A DNA stretch of 64,000 bases from Pictodentalium vernedei (GCA_031216915.1 CM062292.1:2786457-2850456), one strand, 5' to 3'; positions 42,899 to 51,780 are shown, counted from the first letter of the stretch. The notes: generated from the letters alone by a model not told the origin. Numbers and translations are program-made.

Positions 42899-43020
42899 TA
42901 AAGGCTCGTTCCAACGAGGGGTCATAACCTATGTTTTTGAAACAAAAAATGAAAACAATTAGTTATTCAAGAATTTTTTTGGCAAGTGTCGTCTGCTTTT
43001 CATGTTAGGTAAAGGGTTAA
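42899..43020. mobile_element. piggyBac-type MITE, right half only
   Basis: GGCTCGTTCCAACGAGGGGT, TCATAACCTATGTTTTTG and the end TTAGGTAAAGGGTTAA match the right half of the copy at 61171-61419. The left half is missing and the fragment abuts the ~170-bp tandem repeat. Confidence 0.88.
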
Positions 43021-43136
43021 ACAATATACTTTATGTAACTTTTTACATCAGTGTTAAATATCACCTTTTTCCCGGTAGAACATTTTTATTCGTTAAAACA
43101 AAATTTCTTCAAAATCATACTCATACTGTATTACCG

Positions 43137-43300
43137 AAATGATGTGTGCTCAGAGGGGCAGACATCACTACACAGCCTTGGCCAGCACTAAGTCCAGACC
43201 TTCACCGATCGAGCACGTCTGGGATATGCTTGGCAGGCGCCTACGACAACGCCAACAGTCCCCTACGAATGTCCAGGAACTCGCCGCTGGACAGCAGGAA
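43137..43300 (+). pseudogene. Tc1-like transposase remnant, part left of the Polinton
   Basis: Plus-strand reading includes LSPDL and then SPIEHVWDMLGRRLRQRQQ, the conserved third-acidic-residue region of Tc1-type DDE transposases, and NVQELAAGQQE. It stops being Tc1-like exactly at the Polinton end. The continuation lies after 61076. Confidence 0.8.
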
Positions 43301-43582
43301 AGTAGTTGGGGGAGCCACTTGGGACCCAAGATTTTGAAAATTCTAGACCCAAGAACTTCTAGACCCAAGATTGTGAAACTTCTAGCCCCAAGATTTGTGA
43401 AACTTATAGACCCAAGAACGAAGTTTTTTTTTTTTATGGCCAGATCCTATAGTACATTTTTGCTTATAAGTTTTTTCACTGGAGGATAAGGGAACTGGTT
43501 TTTTGTCTTTTCATAACAAAGACTTGATTGTGTACATGAGAAGATCTCTTTCTAATAGTGTGGGTAGCCCTTAGAAGGGCTG
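43301..43582. repeat. Polinton left terminal inverted repeat
   Basis: About 282 bp matching the right end in inverse. The outer part is built from short direct repeats of CTAGACCCAAGA with GTGAAACTT, and the inner part holds TTCATAACAAAGACTTGATT and GGGTAGCCCTTAGAAGGG. Confidence 0.95.
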
Positions 43583-43609
43583 TTTTAGTTTTGATGAAGT
43601 GCAAGTCAC

Positions 43610-44098
43610 TCAACAGTTAGCAATATTTTTCATGTATCGCCCAAGACCACCGAATCGTACCCGTTTCTTTTTTTTAGGTTTAACAATATCATCAGATGAT
43701 TCTTCCTCTGGAATAGGTTGTTGAATTACTGTATCTGTTTGTGTGGACGTAGTCACTAACTGATTCTGTGCTTGACGTCCCCTTTTTCTCTTAGGTTTAG
43801 GTGTCGGTTCTGCCAACTCATGTGGTACTGTTAAAGGAAGAGATGACACTTTGAATTCTATAGGAACTGTAATCTTATCAGCTGAGAGAACGATCTTTTG
43901 GTGAGATGATTTCATGTCTTGTAGAGTCTCCAAGATTTTCTGTAATAATGTTTCATTTTTTTCATCTTGTGAAAAAGTATTATTCACCCTCTTATTTGGT
44001 ATGGTATCCTTTTGGTTTGGTATTCTCTGCTGTGTCATCAATGAGTTGTCAATACGAATTAAATCGTTAAAATCATCTAGTATATTGTATTCATCCAT
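43610..44098 (-). CDS. Polinton protein of unknown function, 162 aa
   Basis: Starts MDEYNILDDFNDLIR and has a central helical region (NETLLQKILETLQDMKSS), a Lys/Arg/Pro-rich patch (PTPKPKRKRGRQAQ) and a basic C-terminus (KPKKKKRVRFGGLGRYMK). The two basic patches suggest nucleic-acid binding or nuclear targeting (inference). It is the gene nearest the left terminus and reads outward from the hairpin promoter region at 44161-44359, divergent from the gene at 44376. A TATAAAA lies about 60 bp upstream. I do not recognise a family. Confidence 0.7.
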   Translation of the reverse strand: MDEYNILDDFNDLIRIDNSLMTQQRIPNQKDTIPNKRVNNTFSQDEKNETLLQKILETLQDMKSSHQKIVLSADKITVPIEFKVSSLPLTVPHELAEPTPKPKRKRGRQAQNQLVTTSTQTDTVIQQPIPEEESSDDIVKPKKKKRVRFGGLGRYMKNIANC

Positions 44099-44160
44099 GA
44101 TTGAATGCAGAACAGGCGATTGCTTTTTATCAAATGAATTGTCTGGAATGTGTGTTAGAT

Positions 44161-44359
44161 TTTATAGACAATGCGAGGATCGGAAATGCACTGGAGAATG
44201 CTCACGCGACATTTTTGATCGAGTGCGGGAAAATATTGTTGATAACAGACGTTTACTATCACAGCCGTCCGATGTCAACAATATTTTCCCGCACTCGATC
44301 AAAATTGTCGCGTGAGCGTTCTCCAGTGCATTTCCGATCCTCGCATTGTCGATAAAAAG
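44161..44359. promoter_or_regulatory. Inverted-duplicate bidirectional promoter in a giant hairpin
   Basis: Arms of ~77 bp (44167 onward and up to 44350) around a ~30-base loop read GACAATGCGAGGATCGGAAA, CTGGAGAATGCTCACGCGAC, then GATCGAGTGCGGGAAAATAT. Just outside each arm is a TATA-like box facing outward: TATAAAA toward the minus-strand gene and GATAAAAAG toward the plus-strand gene. A single-armed copy of the same module occurs at 60577-60690. Promoter function is inference from position, TATA placement and conservation of the arms. Confidence 0.7.
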
Positions 44360-44375
44360 AAGGTGAGTTGAGGAT

Positions 44376-44822
44376 TTGGATACATTTCATCTGACTAAAG
44401 AAAAATCATCTTTGACAGAGAGGAAAAAAGACATGGAGCCAACGAAGATCAATTACAGTTCCGTAGAGAGTTATGAGAGAACCAAGAAACAGAGAGCCGA
44501 TGAAGAATTCGCCTTGGCTTTGAGAAAGTGGTGGTCGGCAACACTTTCGATGGAAGAACAACTTAAGAAGATTGAAGACCACCCTTTCGTCAAAGCCGCC
44601 ACACGTCCGTTCGGGGAGATCCAGTACAAGAATCGACCTAAACACTGGTTTGATCTCCCCGTACATTTGCAGGAGGAAGCTCTTGTAGGACGAAGCTATG
44701 CATGGGAACAAGATTGCTTTACAGATGAAGAGATGCTAGCAACAACCATAGGCGTGTGGGAAGGTGAATTCTTCACAGAAGCAGAGATGGGGTTTCAAAC
44801 ACATAGCTCTCTACGGAACTGA
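44376..44822 (+). CDS. Polinton protein of unknown function, 148 aa
   Basis: One of only two sizeable plus-strand genes in the element. The product is charged and Trp-rich (FALALRKWWSATLSMEEQLK, GEIQYKNRPKHWFDLPVH, LQEEALVGRSYAWEQD). ATG at 44376 is the first; ATG at 44433 (MEPTKINYSS) also fits the distance to the TATA-like box at ~44350. No family recognised. The acidic C-terminus ends shortly before an inverted copy of inner terminal-repeat sequence. Confidence 0.65.
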   Translation: MDTFHLTKEKSSLTERKKDMEPTKINYSSVESYERTKKQRADEEFALALRKWWSATLSMEEQLKKIEDHPFVKAATRPFGEIQYKNRPKHWFDLPVHLQEEALVGRSYAWEQDCFTDEEMLATTIGVWEGEFFTEAEMGFQTHSSLRN

Positions 44823-44838
44823 AAGATGTTTTAAAACG

Positions 44839-44935
44839 GCCCTTTTCAGGGCCACCCACACTATTAGAAAGAGATCTTCTCATGTACACAATCAAGTCTT
44901 TGTTATGAAAAGACAAAAAACAGTTCACTCCCTAG
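44839..44935. repeat. Internal inverted copy of the Polinton terminal-repeat inner edge
   Basis: CCACCCACACTATTAGAAAG, then AGATCTTCTCATGTACACAA and TCAAGTCTTTGTTATGAAAA match the inverse of 43500-43575 and the direct sequence at 60790-60860. The left part of the element (43.5-44.9 kb) is thus bracketed by an inverted pair. Confidence 0.93.
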
Positions 44936-45817
44936 AGTGTGACCCAATGTCTATATTAATTTAAAATCATTTTATATTAGGGGTTATCCATATGGTTTTG
45001 GGTTGTCATCTCTCCACCCTGTGTATACAACTTCTATAACTGGGGAAATTTTGTGTGCCTTCTTGTGTTTTGTTGTAAGCATAAGGAAATTATGCTTACA
45101 ATAAAACACAAGAACACATGCACAAAATAAAAAAACTTAGTGATTCGCGTTGTGGTCGAACTCTCTGTGATAGTTGTTTTTTTCTATAGTAAGAATAGTA
45201 TTCATTGTATGTTTAGCAATCAAAATTATCTCTACAGTATAAACTGTATATCAGGTTACACTATAAAAAGTTTTTTTTAAGTATGCATACAATATTAAAG
45301 CCTAATACTCACAGTGAAAAAGAGAAGTGACTCTTAACTCTTTTTACTGTTGGGAAATAATAGGGACACGGTGATAAAAAAGGGATTATAGGACTAACCT
45401 AACAAATTCGACAAAACTATCACAGAGGTTTTAACAAAAGACAAAACTGTATTTTAAAGTTGAATCATTATATTGAAATGAACTCTGAACATATATACAC
45501 CGAGATCTGAGTTTGCCTATCCATGAGAAAACCTATTTACATCAAGATTCTTTTTTATGCTAGTTTTTTTATTTGATACCCCAAGATTGTTTTTTTAAAA
45601 CAATCTTGGGTATCAAATAAAAAACTGATATCACTCAAGTGATCTGATCTTGAAACAAATATAAAAAATAACTAAAAAAACCCTATCTCTCTGTTTACAC
45701 AAATGTCTGGCGAAAATTATATAATAGATGATTGACTTTTAATAAAAAACTTAAAAAACTAAAAGATGTAAAAAATTACCTCTGTGGGATTGTTTTGACA
45801 CCTGATATTTATTACAG
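44936..45817. other. Polinton AT-rich intergenic stretch with two hairpins
   Basis: No gene. Hairpins at 45061-45113 (TCTTGTGTTTTGTTGTAAGC mirrored) and 45562-45626 (TTTGATACCCCAAGATTG mirrored) lie beyond the 3' end of the minus-strand protease gene and may act in transcript termination or element replication (inference). Confidence 0.75.
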
Positions 45818-46330
45818 TTATTTCAAATAATGTCTATAAGTTTGCTCAAACCATCGTCGAACATCTCTATCATTCTCTTGAAAATTTCTTGGATCAAATT
45901 TGATAGTAAGAACTGTCTCTAAATCATATCCTCTTGCAAGATGATCTAAAGCAAATATACAGTACATTCCACACACAACAGTAAATTCACTTTGTAGTCT
46001 CATTGTATTTATTGTCCAGGAATCTGTATTTTTCACTATGAAATTGTATATGTCTCTATCTAATGGTGGTAAACCATATGAATCAAAGTAGATAGCAGAA
46101 TGATTGTCTTTAAAATATATTGCTATCCAATGTTCTCCTGGTTCTATTGATGAATCTGTGTTCACAATATATGCTTGTCTGTGTTTAGGTTTTCGTTTTG
46201 GTAACAAGTCTTTTGAACACACTTTTCCTTTTAAGGATGATAACCTTTGAGAACTGTCAAGTATAGTTTGTAATTGTATGGTTTCCATCTTCTTAGCCTT
46301 GAAAAAGGCTGGCACTGAGCCATTAATCAA
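45818..46330 (-). CDS. PRO: Polinton cysteine protease, adenovirus maturation-protease type
   Basis: 170 aa. Ulp1/adenain fold signature: GEHWIAIYF supplies the His (67), IYFDSYGLPP the Asp (83), RLQSE the oxyanion Gln (113) and VVCGMYC the nucleophile Cys (120). In this family the enzyme cleaves capsid proteins during particle maturation. It is the last gene of the minus-strand run and its start overlaps the end of the 115-aa gene upstream by 8 bp. The length is slightly short for the family but the catalytic set is complete. Confidence 0.93.
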   Translation of the reverse strand: MINGSVPAFFKAKKMETIQLQTILDSSQRLSSLKGKVCSKDLLPKRKPKHRQAYIVNTDSSIEPGEHWIAIYFKDNHSAIYFDSYGLPPLDRDIYNFIVKNTDSWTINTMRLQSEFTVVCGMYCIFALDHLARGYDLETVLTIKFDPRNFQENDRDVRRWFEQTYRHYLK

Positions 46331-46670
46331 GATATCCTGTATAATATGACCAGTCTCTTTTCACTAAATCTGCCCACTTTTGAATGTCTTTTTGGCAGTC
46401 TATTTCAAAGTCTATATGAGCACAATATTCTAATAAGTTTATTTTTCTTGCTCTCTTGTGTAGATTATATAGTATAGTCACTGGACACACTTTCTGTAAA
46501 CACTCTGCAATGTTCATATCTATTAATGTTGTTGTGTTGGTTCGATTTTCTTCTTCACAGATATTTTTCATTTTCTGTTGAATGGATTTTGTCAGTTCTA
46601 ACACTACACATTCTTGAAATAATGTTTGTATTTTTTCTTTACACATCTTGCAATGTTCACACTGACTCAT
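46323..46670 (-). CDS. Polinton small Cys-rich protein, 115 aa
   Basis: Opens MSQCEHCKMCKEKIQ with a CxxCxxC cluster that could bind metal, followed by helices (TLFQECVVLELTKSIQQKMK, IAECLQKVCPVTILYNLHKR) and a C-terminus ending WSYYTGYLD. Located between the capsid gene and the protease and overlapping the latter. Family not recognised; a virion or assembly role is only suggested by the neighbours. Confidence 0.7.
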   Translation of the reverse strand: MSQCEHCKMCKEKIQTLFQECVVLELTKSIQQKMKNICEEENRTNTTTLIDMNIAECLQKVCPVTILYNLHKRARKINLLEYCAHIDFEIDCQKDIQKWADLVKRDWSYYTGYLD

Positions 46671-46675
46671 CTTGT

Positions 46676-47986
46676 TTAATAGTCAAATATCACTTCTCTG
46701 AATTTGTTGATTTCTATCTCACTATCAAATTCTGCATAGACAACAACGTTGATCACCTCTGGAAGAGCTTGAGCAAACTGAAGTTCAAACCTAAGATTGC
46801 CAGACTTTATTGGGTGAGCCAAGGGCCCACTACTACTCTGATCAGGTGTCAAATCAATACCCCAAAGGGTATACCCTTTTGCATAATCCTGCAAAGATAA
46901 ATTAAATGATTGATTTTGTCCAAAATAGCCCATAGCTTCAAACAATGATAAATATGAATTTAGATAAAGTCCACCTTCAAAATTCGGTTCAAAGGGACGT
47001 GCTTTAATGGAATGTCCATCTATTGTGATTTCCAACTTATTCAAATCGAAATGTTGAAAATTAAATGGATTACTGCCAACATCTCCATTTATATCTCTAT
47101 TACTAACTAAACCAAGAATAATTCGTTTTGGCATCTGTTTATGAAACAGATAGTCTTCTATTTTTGAACGAAGACCACTTCCAATAGTAAAAGTTTTAAT
47201 TTCACTACGTCTTATGGGCATTTTATAATTTGTTCGATCTATTTGTGCATTAAGATCATTCGCAAATTTTGGAAATAAATCCAATGCCGGTATTCTGAAT
47301 ATGGCTTTTTGAATTTCTATTTTTCCATGTTCACTACCAATCAAACAAAATTTAGTTGGAGCACGATGCAATTTAATTCTCATCTCAACTCCATTTGGTA
47401 AATACTTATCTTGCACAAACAGATCTAAATGCAGTTTTCCTCTTAGTTGTACATTTTTGCTACCACCAATTATTTTAGCTCGCTCAGTCAAACCTTTGTT
47501 CGACGAAGCTTTACTTGTTTCTGTGAGGTGTCCAGGAGTATCTCTATACCACAACTCACTAGCAGCTAGATGTGTTTTTTTCACATCTTTTGAATAACTA
47601 AGAAAATTCTCAAAATATGCTCTATAAGGATAAAGATCTGTATTGGTGGTGATAAGATTGCCGTTCAGTGTAACATCAATTTTACTGAACATGCTATGAA
47701 AAAAATTATTGATAGGAGCAATTTGTGTATCTCCAGCCAAAACACTCCCATCTTGTTTTGTAATTTTAAATTGAACTTCAAGTATAGATGCTGCAAGATC
47801 TAACCACTTGGTTGTTTGTCTTGGAATTAAAAATTCTATTGGTGAAGAATTATTTAAAGATGCAATAGGAAATTGTTCAATTTCACCAATATTTTCTATA
47901 CCACTTGATGTTGGTGATACATTATCTGGATCAAAACTACTACCAAAATGTTCGCAAGATCCATGTAACATCATGATTTTTTTCAA
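46676..47986 (-). CDS. MCP: Polinton major capsid protein candidate (double jelly-roll)
   Basis: 436 aa. N-terminal LIPRQTTKWLDLAASILEV, then PINNFFHSMFSKIDVTLNG and LYPYRAYFENFLSYSKDV are the conserved text of the Polinton protein often annotated after nematode F54H12.2. The C-terminal half has the strand-rich LNKLEITIDGHSI and FNLSLQDYAKGYTLWGIDLT segments. Polinton capsid proteins are known to have a double jelly-roll fold like adenovirus hexon; I infer that identity from these motifs, the gene order (beside the penton-like and protease genes) and size. It overlaps the next upstream gene by 4 bp. Confidence 0.8.
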   Translation of the reverse strand: MKKIMMLHGSCEHFGSSFDPDNVSPTSSGIENIGEIEQFPIASLNNSSPIEFLIPRQTTKWLDLAASILEVQFKITKQDGSVLAGDTQIAPINNFFHSMFSKIDVTLNGNLITTNTDLYPYRAYFENFLSYSKDVKKTHLAASELWYRDTPGHLTETSKASSNKGLTERAKIIGGSKNVQLRGKLHLDLFVQDKYLPNGVEMRIKLHRAPTKFCLIGSEHGKIEIQKAIFRIPALDLFPKFANDLNAQIDRTNYKMPIRRSEIKTFTIGSGLRSKIEDYLFHKQMPKRIILGLVSNRDINGDVGSNPFNFQHFDLNKLEITIDGHSIKARPFEPNFEGGLYLNSYLSLFEAMGYFGQNQSFNLSLQDYAKGYTLWGIDLTPDQSSSGPLAHPIKSGNLRFELQFAQALPEVINVVVYAEFDSEIEINKFREVIFDY

Positions 47987-48357
47987 TCAAATATATCAAG
48001 TGGTCTTGATTTTCGTTTTGAATAAGCTTGTCTTTGACGTGTCTTACCTCTACGAGAACGAACCACAGACTGACGTTTTCGTTCTTGTTTTTGTCTTTTT
48101 ATACCTAAAGCAGATTCACCAACTGATTTCAAAAGATCTTTTCCATGAGTTAATAAAATGTCTTTAGGTGCTTTAGGTTTTTTTATCAATTCATTTGCTA
48201 TTTCTAAACCATGTCTTAATCCATCTCTCTTTAAGGTTCGAAATGCATTTTTTGCAATTGGTTTTATAAAGGGTGCAGCTGTTCTTATTGCTGTGCGAAA
48301 AATAGACCCTAATCCATATCCATATTGCCGTGGTACACCTTGATACACCGGCATCAT
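47983..48357 (-). CDS. Polinton small basic virion-like protein, 124 aa
   Basis: Starts MMPVYQGVPRQYGYGLGSIF, then an amphipathic Arg/Ala helix (RTAIRTAAPFIKPIAKNAFR), a helical middle (HGLEIANELIKK) and a very basic C-terminus (KRQKQERKRQSVVRSRRGKT). A glycine-rich start before an amphipathic helix and a basic tail recalls adenovirus core or pVI/pX-type proteins that bind DNA or membranes; this is analogy, not proven homology. It sits between the two capsid genes. Confidence 0.72.
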   Translation of the reverse strand: MMPVYQGVPRQYGYGLGSIFRTAIRTAAPFIKPIAKNAFRTLKRDGLRHGLEIANELIKKPKAPKDILLTHGKDLLKSVGESALGIKRQKQERKRQSVVRSRRGKTRQRQAYSKRKSRPLDIFD

Positions 48358-48360
48358 TTT

Positions 48361-49209
48361 TTACAAATTTAATTTATGTCTCTGTCTAAAATGCAACTTG
48401 ACAACTGTCTTGCCACTTGCAAACTGAATGGGTTTACCAGTGTTCCCATTTATATTTATACTAATCTGATCAAAATAAGATTTTGATACTGGTACATAAT
48501 GTACATTATCAAATTCTATATGAGTATGTAGAGACTCTTTATGTGATTCAAATGGAATCACACGTAAAATAGGTGCTTCAATATCACCTAAAAATGTATA
48601 ATCTGCTATGTCAGAATAAATAAAGATTTGATTGAAATCCACATTTAAGTCCACATTATATTTAAATGCACCTTTTGATGTGTTAGGAAAAATGACAGGA
48701 AAAATATTGTCTTTACATCCCAATTTTTGTAATAAACTTTCTGACATTTCAATACCCACTTTCCCAATACTATTTCCTACTATTTTTACACGCCCTTGGA
48801 GAGTTGAAAATCCAACATGAAATAATACATCAAATGATTTAAATATGTCTCCAAGTTTTTCTTGAATTTCTGTTTGCATTGCATCTATGACATGAGCGCC
48901 ATTTGAATATGCACCTGATAAAATATTTAATTCAACAACAGCAACACCTTTGTGTAATGTATGTTTCAAATTCGTTTTATTAATACGATTTGATATTTTG
49001 CTATCTGTTACAATGATTTTAAAAACAGATTCTTCATCTGTAATATTTTTTGCTTCCGAAGGTAAAATTACTTCAACTAATCCCACTTCCCAATGTTCTT
49101 TATCAACATGAATGGGTTTAGATAATTGTGTTTGAAAACAACATTGGCTATTACTTGGAAACATATCCATAGAACTATCACTGAGAAGTGTTACGTAAAA
49201 TGAATTCAT
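48361..49209 (-). CDS. mCP: Polinton minor capsid protein candidate (single jelly-roll, penton-like)
   Basis: 282 aa. The start MNSFYVTLLSDSSMDMFPSN and EHWEVGLVEVILPS follow the conserved Polinton penton pattern (F-V-L-S-N-S, F-P-N, W-E-V-A/G-L). Later strands include GAFKYNVDLNVDFNQIFIYS and GKPIQFASGKTVVKLHFR. In related viruses this protein forms the vertices. Overlaps by 32 bp the membrane-protein gene upstream of it and leads by 3 bp into the small basic protein gene. Confidence 0.82.
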   Translation of the reverse strand: MNSFYVTLLSDSSMDMFPSNSQCCFQTQLSKPIHVDKEHWEVGLVEVILPSEAKNITDEESVFKIIVTDSKISNRINKTNLKHTLHKGVAVVELNILSGAYSNGAHVIDAMQTEIQEKLGDIFKSFDVLFHVGFSTLQGRVKIVGNSIGKVGIEMSESLLQKLGCKDNIFPVIFPNTSKGAFKYNVDLNVDFNQIFIYSDIADYTFLGDIEAPILRVIPFESHKESLHTHIEFDNVHYVPVSKSYFDQISININGNTGKPIQFASGKTVVKLHFRQRHKLNL

Positions 49210-49492
49210 TTTTCTTATCTTGTGGTTGTTTCAAATATTTTAAACCTGGACTTGGAAGAATATATCCTAATGAACTACTTAATAACACTAACCACAATTC
49301 TTTATCAGGGCTTTGTAAACTCAAATGTGCAATGGCAGTAATTATAATACCATAAATGATAATAATCTGTGTGAAATAAGTGACTTGATTTTTTGCAACA
49401 CGATTTCCACAAATTTTAAATTGTTGACTTTGTTGACTTTGTACATCAACACTTGTGGTTTCATTAGGTAATGAAGTTTCATTTAATGACAT
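49178..49492 (-). CDS. Polinton two-helix membrane protein, 104 aa
   Basis: An N-terminal polar region is followed by CGNRVAKNQVTYFTQ, a hydrophobic segment at ~41-59 (IIIIYGIIITAIAHL) and a second at ~67-83 (LWLVLLSSSLGYILPSP), then a charged tail. This short two-helix protein with a LLSSSLGYILPSP-like second helix is recurrent in Polintons. Its role is unknown; a virion-membrane or host-membrane role is inference. Confidence 0.78.
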   Translation of the reverse strand: MSLNETSLPNETTSVDVQSQQSQQFKICGNRVAKNQVTYFTQIIIIYGIIITAIAHLSLQSPDKELWLVLLSSSLGYILPSPGLKYLKQPQDKKNEFILRNTSQ

Positions 49493-49499
49493 ATTCTTT

Positions 49500-50588
49500 T
49501 TATATCAAATCTGATTCTGCTATCCAGCTATCAAATTTCTTTGGATAACCTTCCCAATGTACTTTAAGTTCTTTAATAATTTTCTTTCCCACACGTCTTG
49601 ACCGTCTATTAAGAATTGATTCAATTATATATTTTTTATCATCTTTTATACTTTGAATTTCTTGTGGATAAAATGTCCCTTGTATATTTTCACCACCCAT
49701 ATCTTCAAGTTTATAAGTGGGTGGTATTGTATGTTTTACATGAGTAATTTTAAATAACTCTTTTGTCCAATTTGGTAAATACCCTTTTTCAAATATACGT
49801 TTGGTTTTATTAATACGTACTATATCACCAACTTTAAATTGTATTTTTTTCTTTTTAGACTTTTTTTTACCATACAAATGTTGAGATACTTCTACTTCAT
49901 TTTCTAATGATACTGAAGCAGGAGTTCTCTGAATACTTCGATGAAAACTATGATTATATCCATCAACTAAATTTTCCAACACATCAATGTACCTTAATGT
50001 ACGTTTGTGTGTAAAATATTTCCACATTCGTGTTTTCAATGTACGTTGAAAACATTCAACAATACTAGCTTTGGTTTCAGGATTTTCTGTTGTGAAGAAA
50101 TGAATGTTTTGTTTCTTTAAAAATTTTTGTACATCTTTATTTTTAAATTCAGAACCTTTATCAGATTGTAATGATAATGGTTTACGTCCAGAAGTTTTCA
50201 AAATACTCTGAAAAGATTTTGTTAATGTCTCTCCTGATTTATTGTGAATGGGTATTACCCATGCATATTTGGAAAATACATCAATAACACAAACTAAATA
50301 ACGAAATTGATCATTGTAAGATTGTAAACTTTGTAAGTCTGCTAAATCAATCTGCCATTGATGATCAATACCACCCACTATAGTCTTACGTCTCGAAATT
50401 TTTTTACGGATGGGTTTATGTAAAGTATAAGTTCTTTCTCCTTTCAACCATTTTTTCACTTGATCAATTGTGATGGAATTATCTTTATTATGAGCTGCTT
50501 TGTACAATTTTTGTATACCACCATAACCAGCAGGATGTTTTGTATTGTAATATATTTCAGTTAATAAATCATTCAATAAGGCTCCCAT
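49500..50588 (-). CDS. INT: Polinton integrase with C-terminal chromodomain
   Basis: 362 aa. The catalytic core has WQIDLADLQ (Asp 81), LQSDKGSEFKN (Asp 143) and ASIVECFQRTLK (Glu 178), the retroviral-type DDE triad with the normal ~35-residue last spacing. An N-terminal helical region contains GYGGIQKLYKAA. After a basic SH3-like strand segment (FKVGDIVRINKTK) the last ~45 residues, YIIESILNRRSR then KELKVHWEGYPKKFDSWIAE, are a chromodomain. The enzyme joins element ends to target DNA with 6-bp duplications; the chromodomain could guide it to modified histones. It overlaps the adjoining gene by 16 bp. Confidence 0.97.
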   Translation of the reverse strand: MGALLNDLLTEIYYNTKHPAGYGGIQKLYKAAHNKDNSITIDQVKKWLKGERTYTLHKPIRKKISRRKTIVGGIDHQWQIDLADLQSLQSYNDQFRYLVCVIDVFSKYAWVIPIHNKSGETLTKSFQSILKTSGRKPLSLQSDKGSEFKNKDVQKFLKKQNIHFFTTENPETKASIVECFQRTLKTRMWKYFTHKRTLRYIDVLENLVDGYNHSFHRSIQRTPASVSLENEVEVSQHLYGKKKSKKKKIQFKVGDIVRINKTKRIFEKGYLPNWTKELFKITHVKHTIPPTYKLEDMGGENIQGTFYPQEIQSIKDDKKYIIESILNRRSRRVGKKIIKELKVHWEGYPKKFDSWIAESDLI

Positions 50589-51334
50589 TTTTCAGATAAT
50601 CTACGTTTTGTCAATTTACGCTTTAGTGCTGACTTTGGTGTGTCTTCACTCCACTGCACTCTATGACCTCGACGAACTTTAAGTTTTGGAGGGGATGATT
50701 GAGGAGTTTCAGACCAACTATCTTCTGGAGAACTTTGATATTTACTGGATTTGGGTATAGGTTGTCTATTCATCCATAACCAACGTTCACGATTACCAAC
50801 AAAATCTTGAGGGATATTTATATCTTTTAATCCACGACTAAACATTTCCCATCCACTCGGTTTAAAACCTTTTCGGTGTCTAAGAATATCATTGACTAAA
50901 TCTATGATATTTGAACCTTTTATGACTTCTCCATCGTAACTTAATACACCCTGATCATCCCAACTCATGTGTGGATGAGATGATAAAGCAGATAATAATG
51001 AAGTTGCTTTACGTCTCATTGTAACAGGGACACTTTCTATAATACGATCTCGTAAAAATAATGATTTTTCTCCTGACTCAGGCAATGGAACCAATGTTGG
51101 TTGTAATGCCTTCTTATGTGACATTTGAAATTTTTGTAAAGTTTCCCTATACTTTTGTTCTTTCTCACTTTCGGACAACTCTGAATTTCCTAACACAGAT
51201 GATAAATCATTTTGAAGTTGTGCAGTATTTGTAACTTGTGGGTTAGGGGGTAATCTTGGTCTTTGAGCTTTTTCATTTCTAAAACGTTGCATATCTTCTA
51301 ACATTTGATAAGGTACAATAGCCATCTTTTTCAT
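50573..51334 (-). CDS. Polinton conserved protein of unknown function, 253 aa
   Basis: The N-terminus VPYQMLEDMQRFRNEKAQRP, then PRLPPNPQVTNTAQLQNDLS and DRIIESVPVTMRRKATSLLS with GYDGEVIKGS-like text reads like the recurrent Polinton protein that lies beside the integrase. The C-terminal third is disordered and basic (KLKVRRGHRVQWSED, then KRKLTKRRLSEKWEPY). Helical plus basic composition suggests a structural or core role, unproven. Overlaps both neighbours by 4-16 bp. Confidence 0.75.
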   Translation of the reverse strand: MKKMAIVPYQMLEDMQRFRNEKAQRPRLPPNPQVTNTAQLQNDLSSVLGNSELSESEKEQKYRETLQKFQMSHKKALQPTLVPLPESGEKSLFLRDRIIESVPVTMRRKATSLLSALSSHPHMSWDDQGVLSYDGEVIKGSNIIDLVNDILRHRKGFKPSGWEMFSRGLKDINIPQDFVGNRERWLWMNRQPIPKSSKYQSSPEDSWSETPQSSPPKLKVRRGHRVQWSEDTPKSALKRKLTKRRLSEKWEPY

Positions 51335-51702
51335 ATTTTATCGACTAATTTATTTGCAAGATTTGTTGCAACTCCTATAGCAGGTCCAAGTAAACCAAGT
51401 AATGGTAAAAAACCACCTTTTTGATTTAAAATTTGTTTTTTCTTTTTAAGAGTTATTGATTTACTAGCGAGTGCTCGTAGTTGTTGACGCTTTGGATGTA
51501 ATTTTTGTTTCTGACTTTTTGTTAGATGTATGCTGCCTTTTAAAAGATTATGACAGCATTCTGACACACAATTAATTAATTCTTTAGGTGCATTTTTCAT
51601 AATTTGTTTTTGAAATGCTGGAGGAGTTTGACTTAAACCTATTAACATACCACCATATTTTTTAACTAAAGGAATTTTTTGTTTCTTATTTTGTCTCACC
51701 AT
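51331..51702 (-). CDS. Polinton small basic protein with hydrophobic C-terminus
   Basis: The start at 51702 (MVRQNKKQKIPLVKKY) is preferred over an upstream ATG at 51738 because the extra twelve residues lack family character. Middle: ECCHNLLKGSIHLTKSQKQK. Then KKKKQILNQKGGFLPLLGLL followed by GPAIGVATNL, a basic-then-glycine/hydrophobic pattern seen in small Polinton virion-like proteins. It ends overlapping the 253-aa gene by 4 bp. Confidence 0.72.
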   Translation of the reverse strand: MVRQNKKQKIPLVKKYGGMLIGLSQTPPAFQKQIMKNAPKELINCVSECCHNLLKGSIHLTKSQKQKLHPKRQQLRALASKSITLKKKKQILNQKGGFLPLLGLLGPAIGVATNLANKLVDKI

Positions 51703-51780
51703 CTTGCTCTTATAGAATCTAATGATTAAATGAAACAAATATAAAAATGTAATGCTATTTATATATGTGCAAACTTTATA

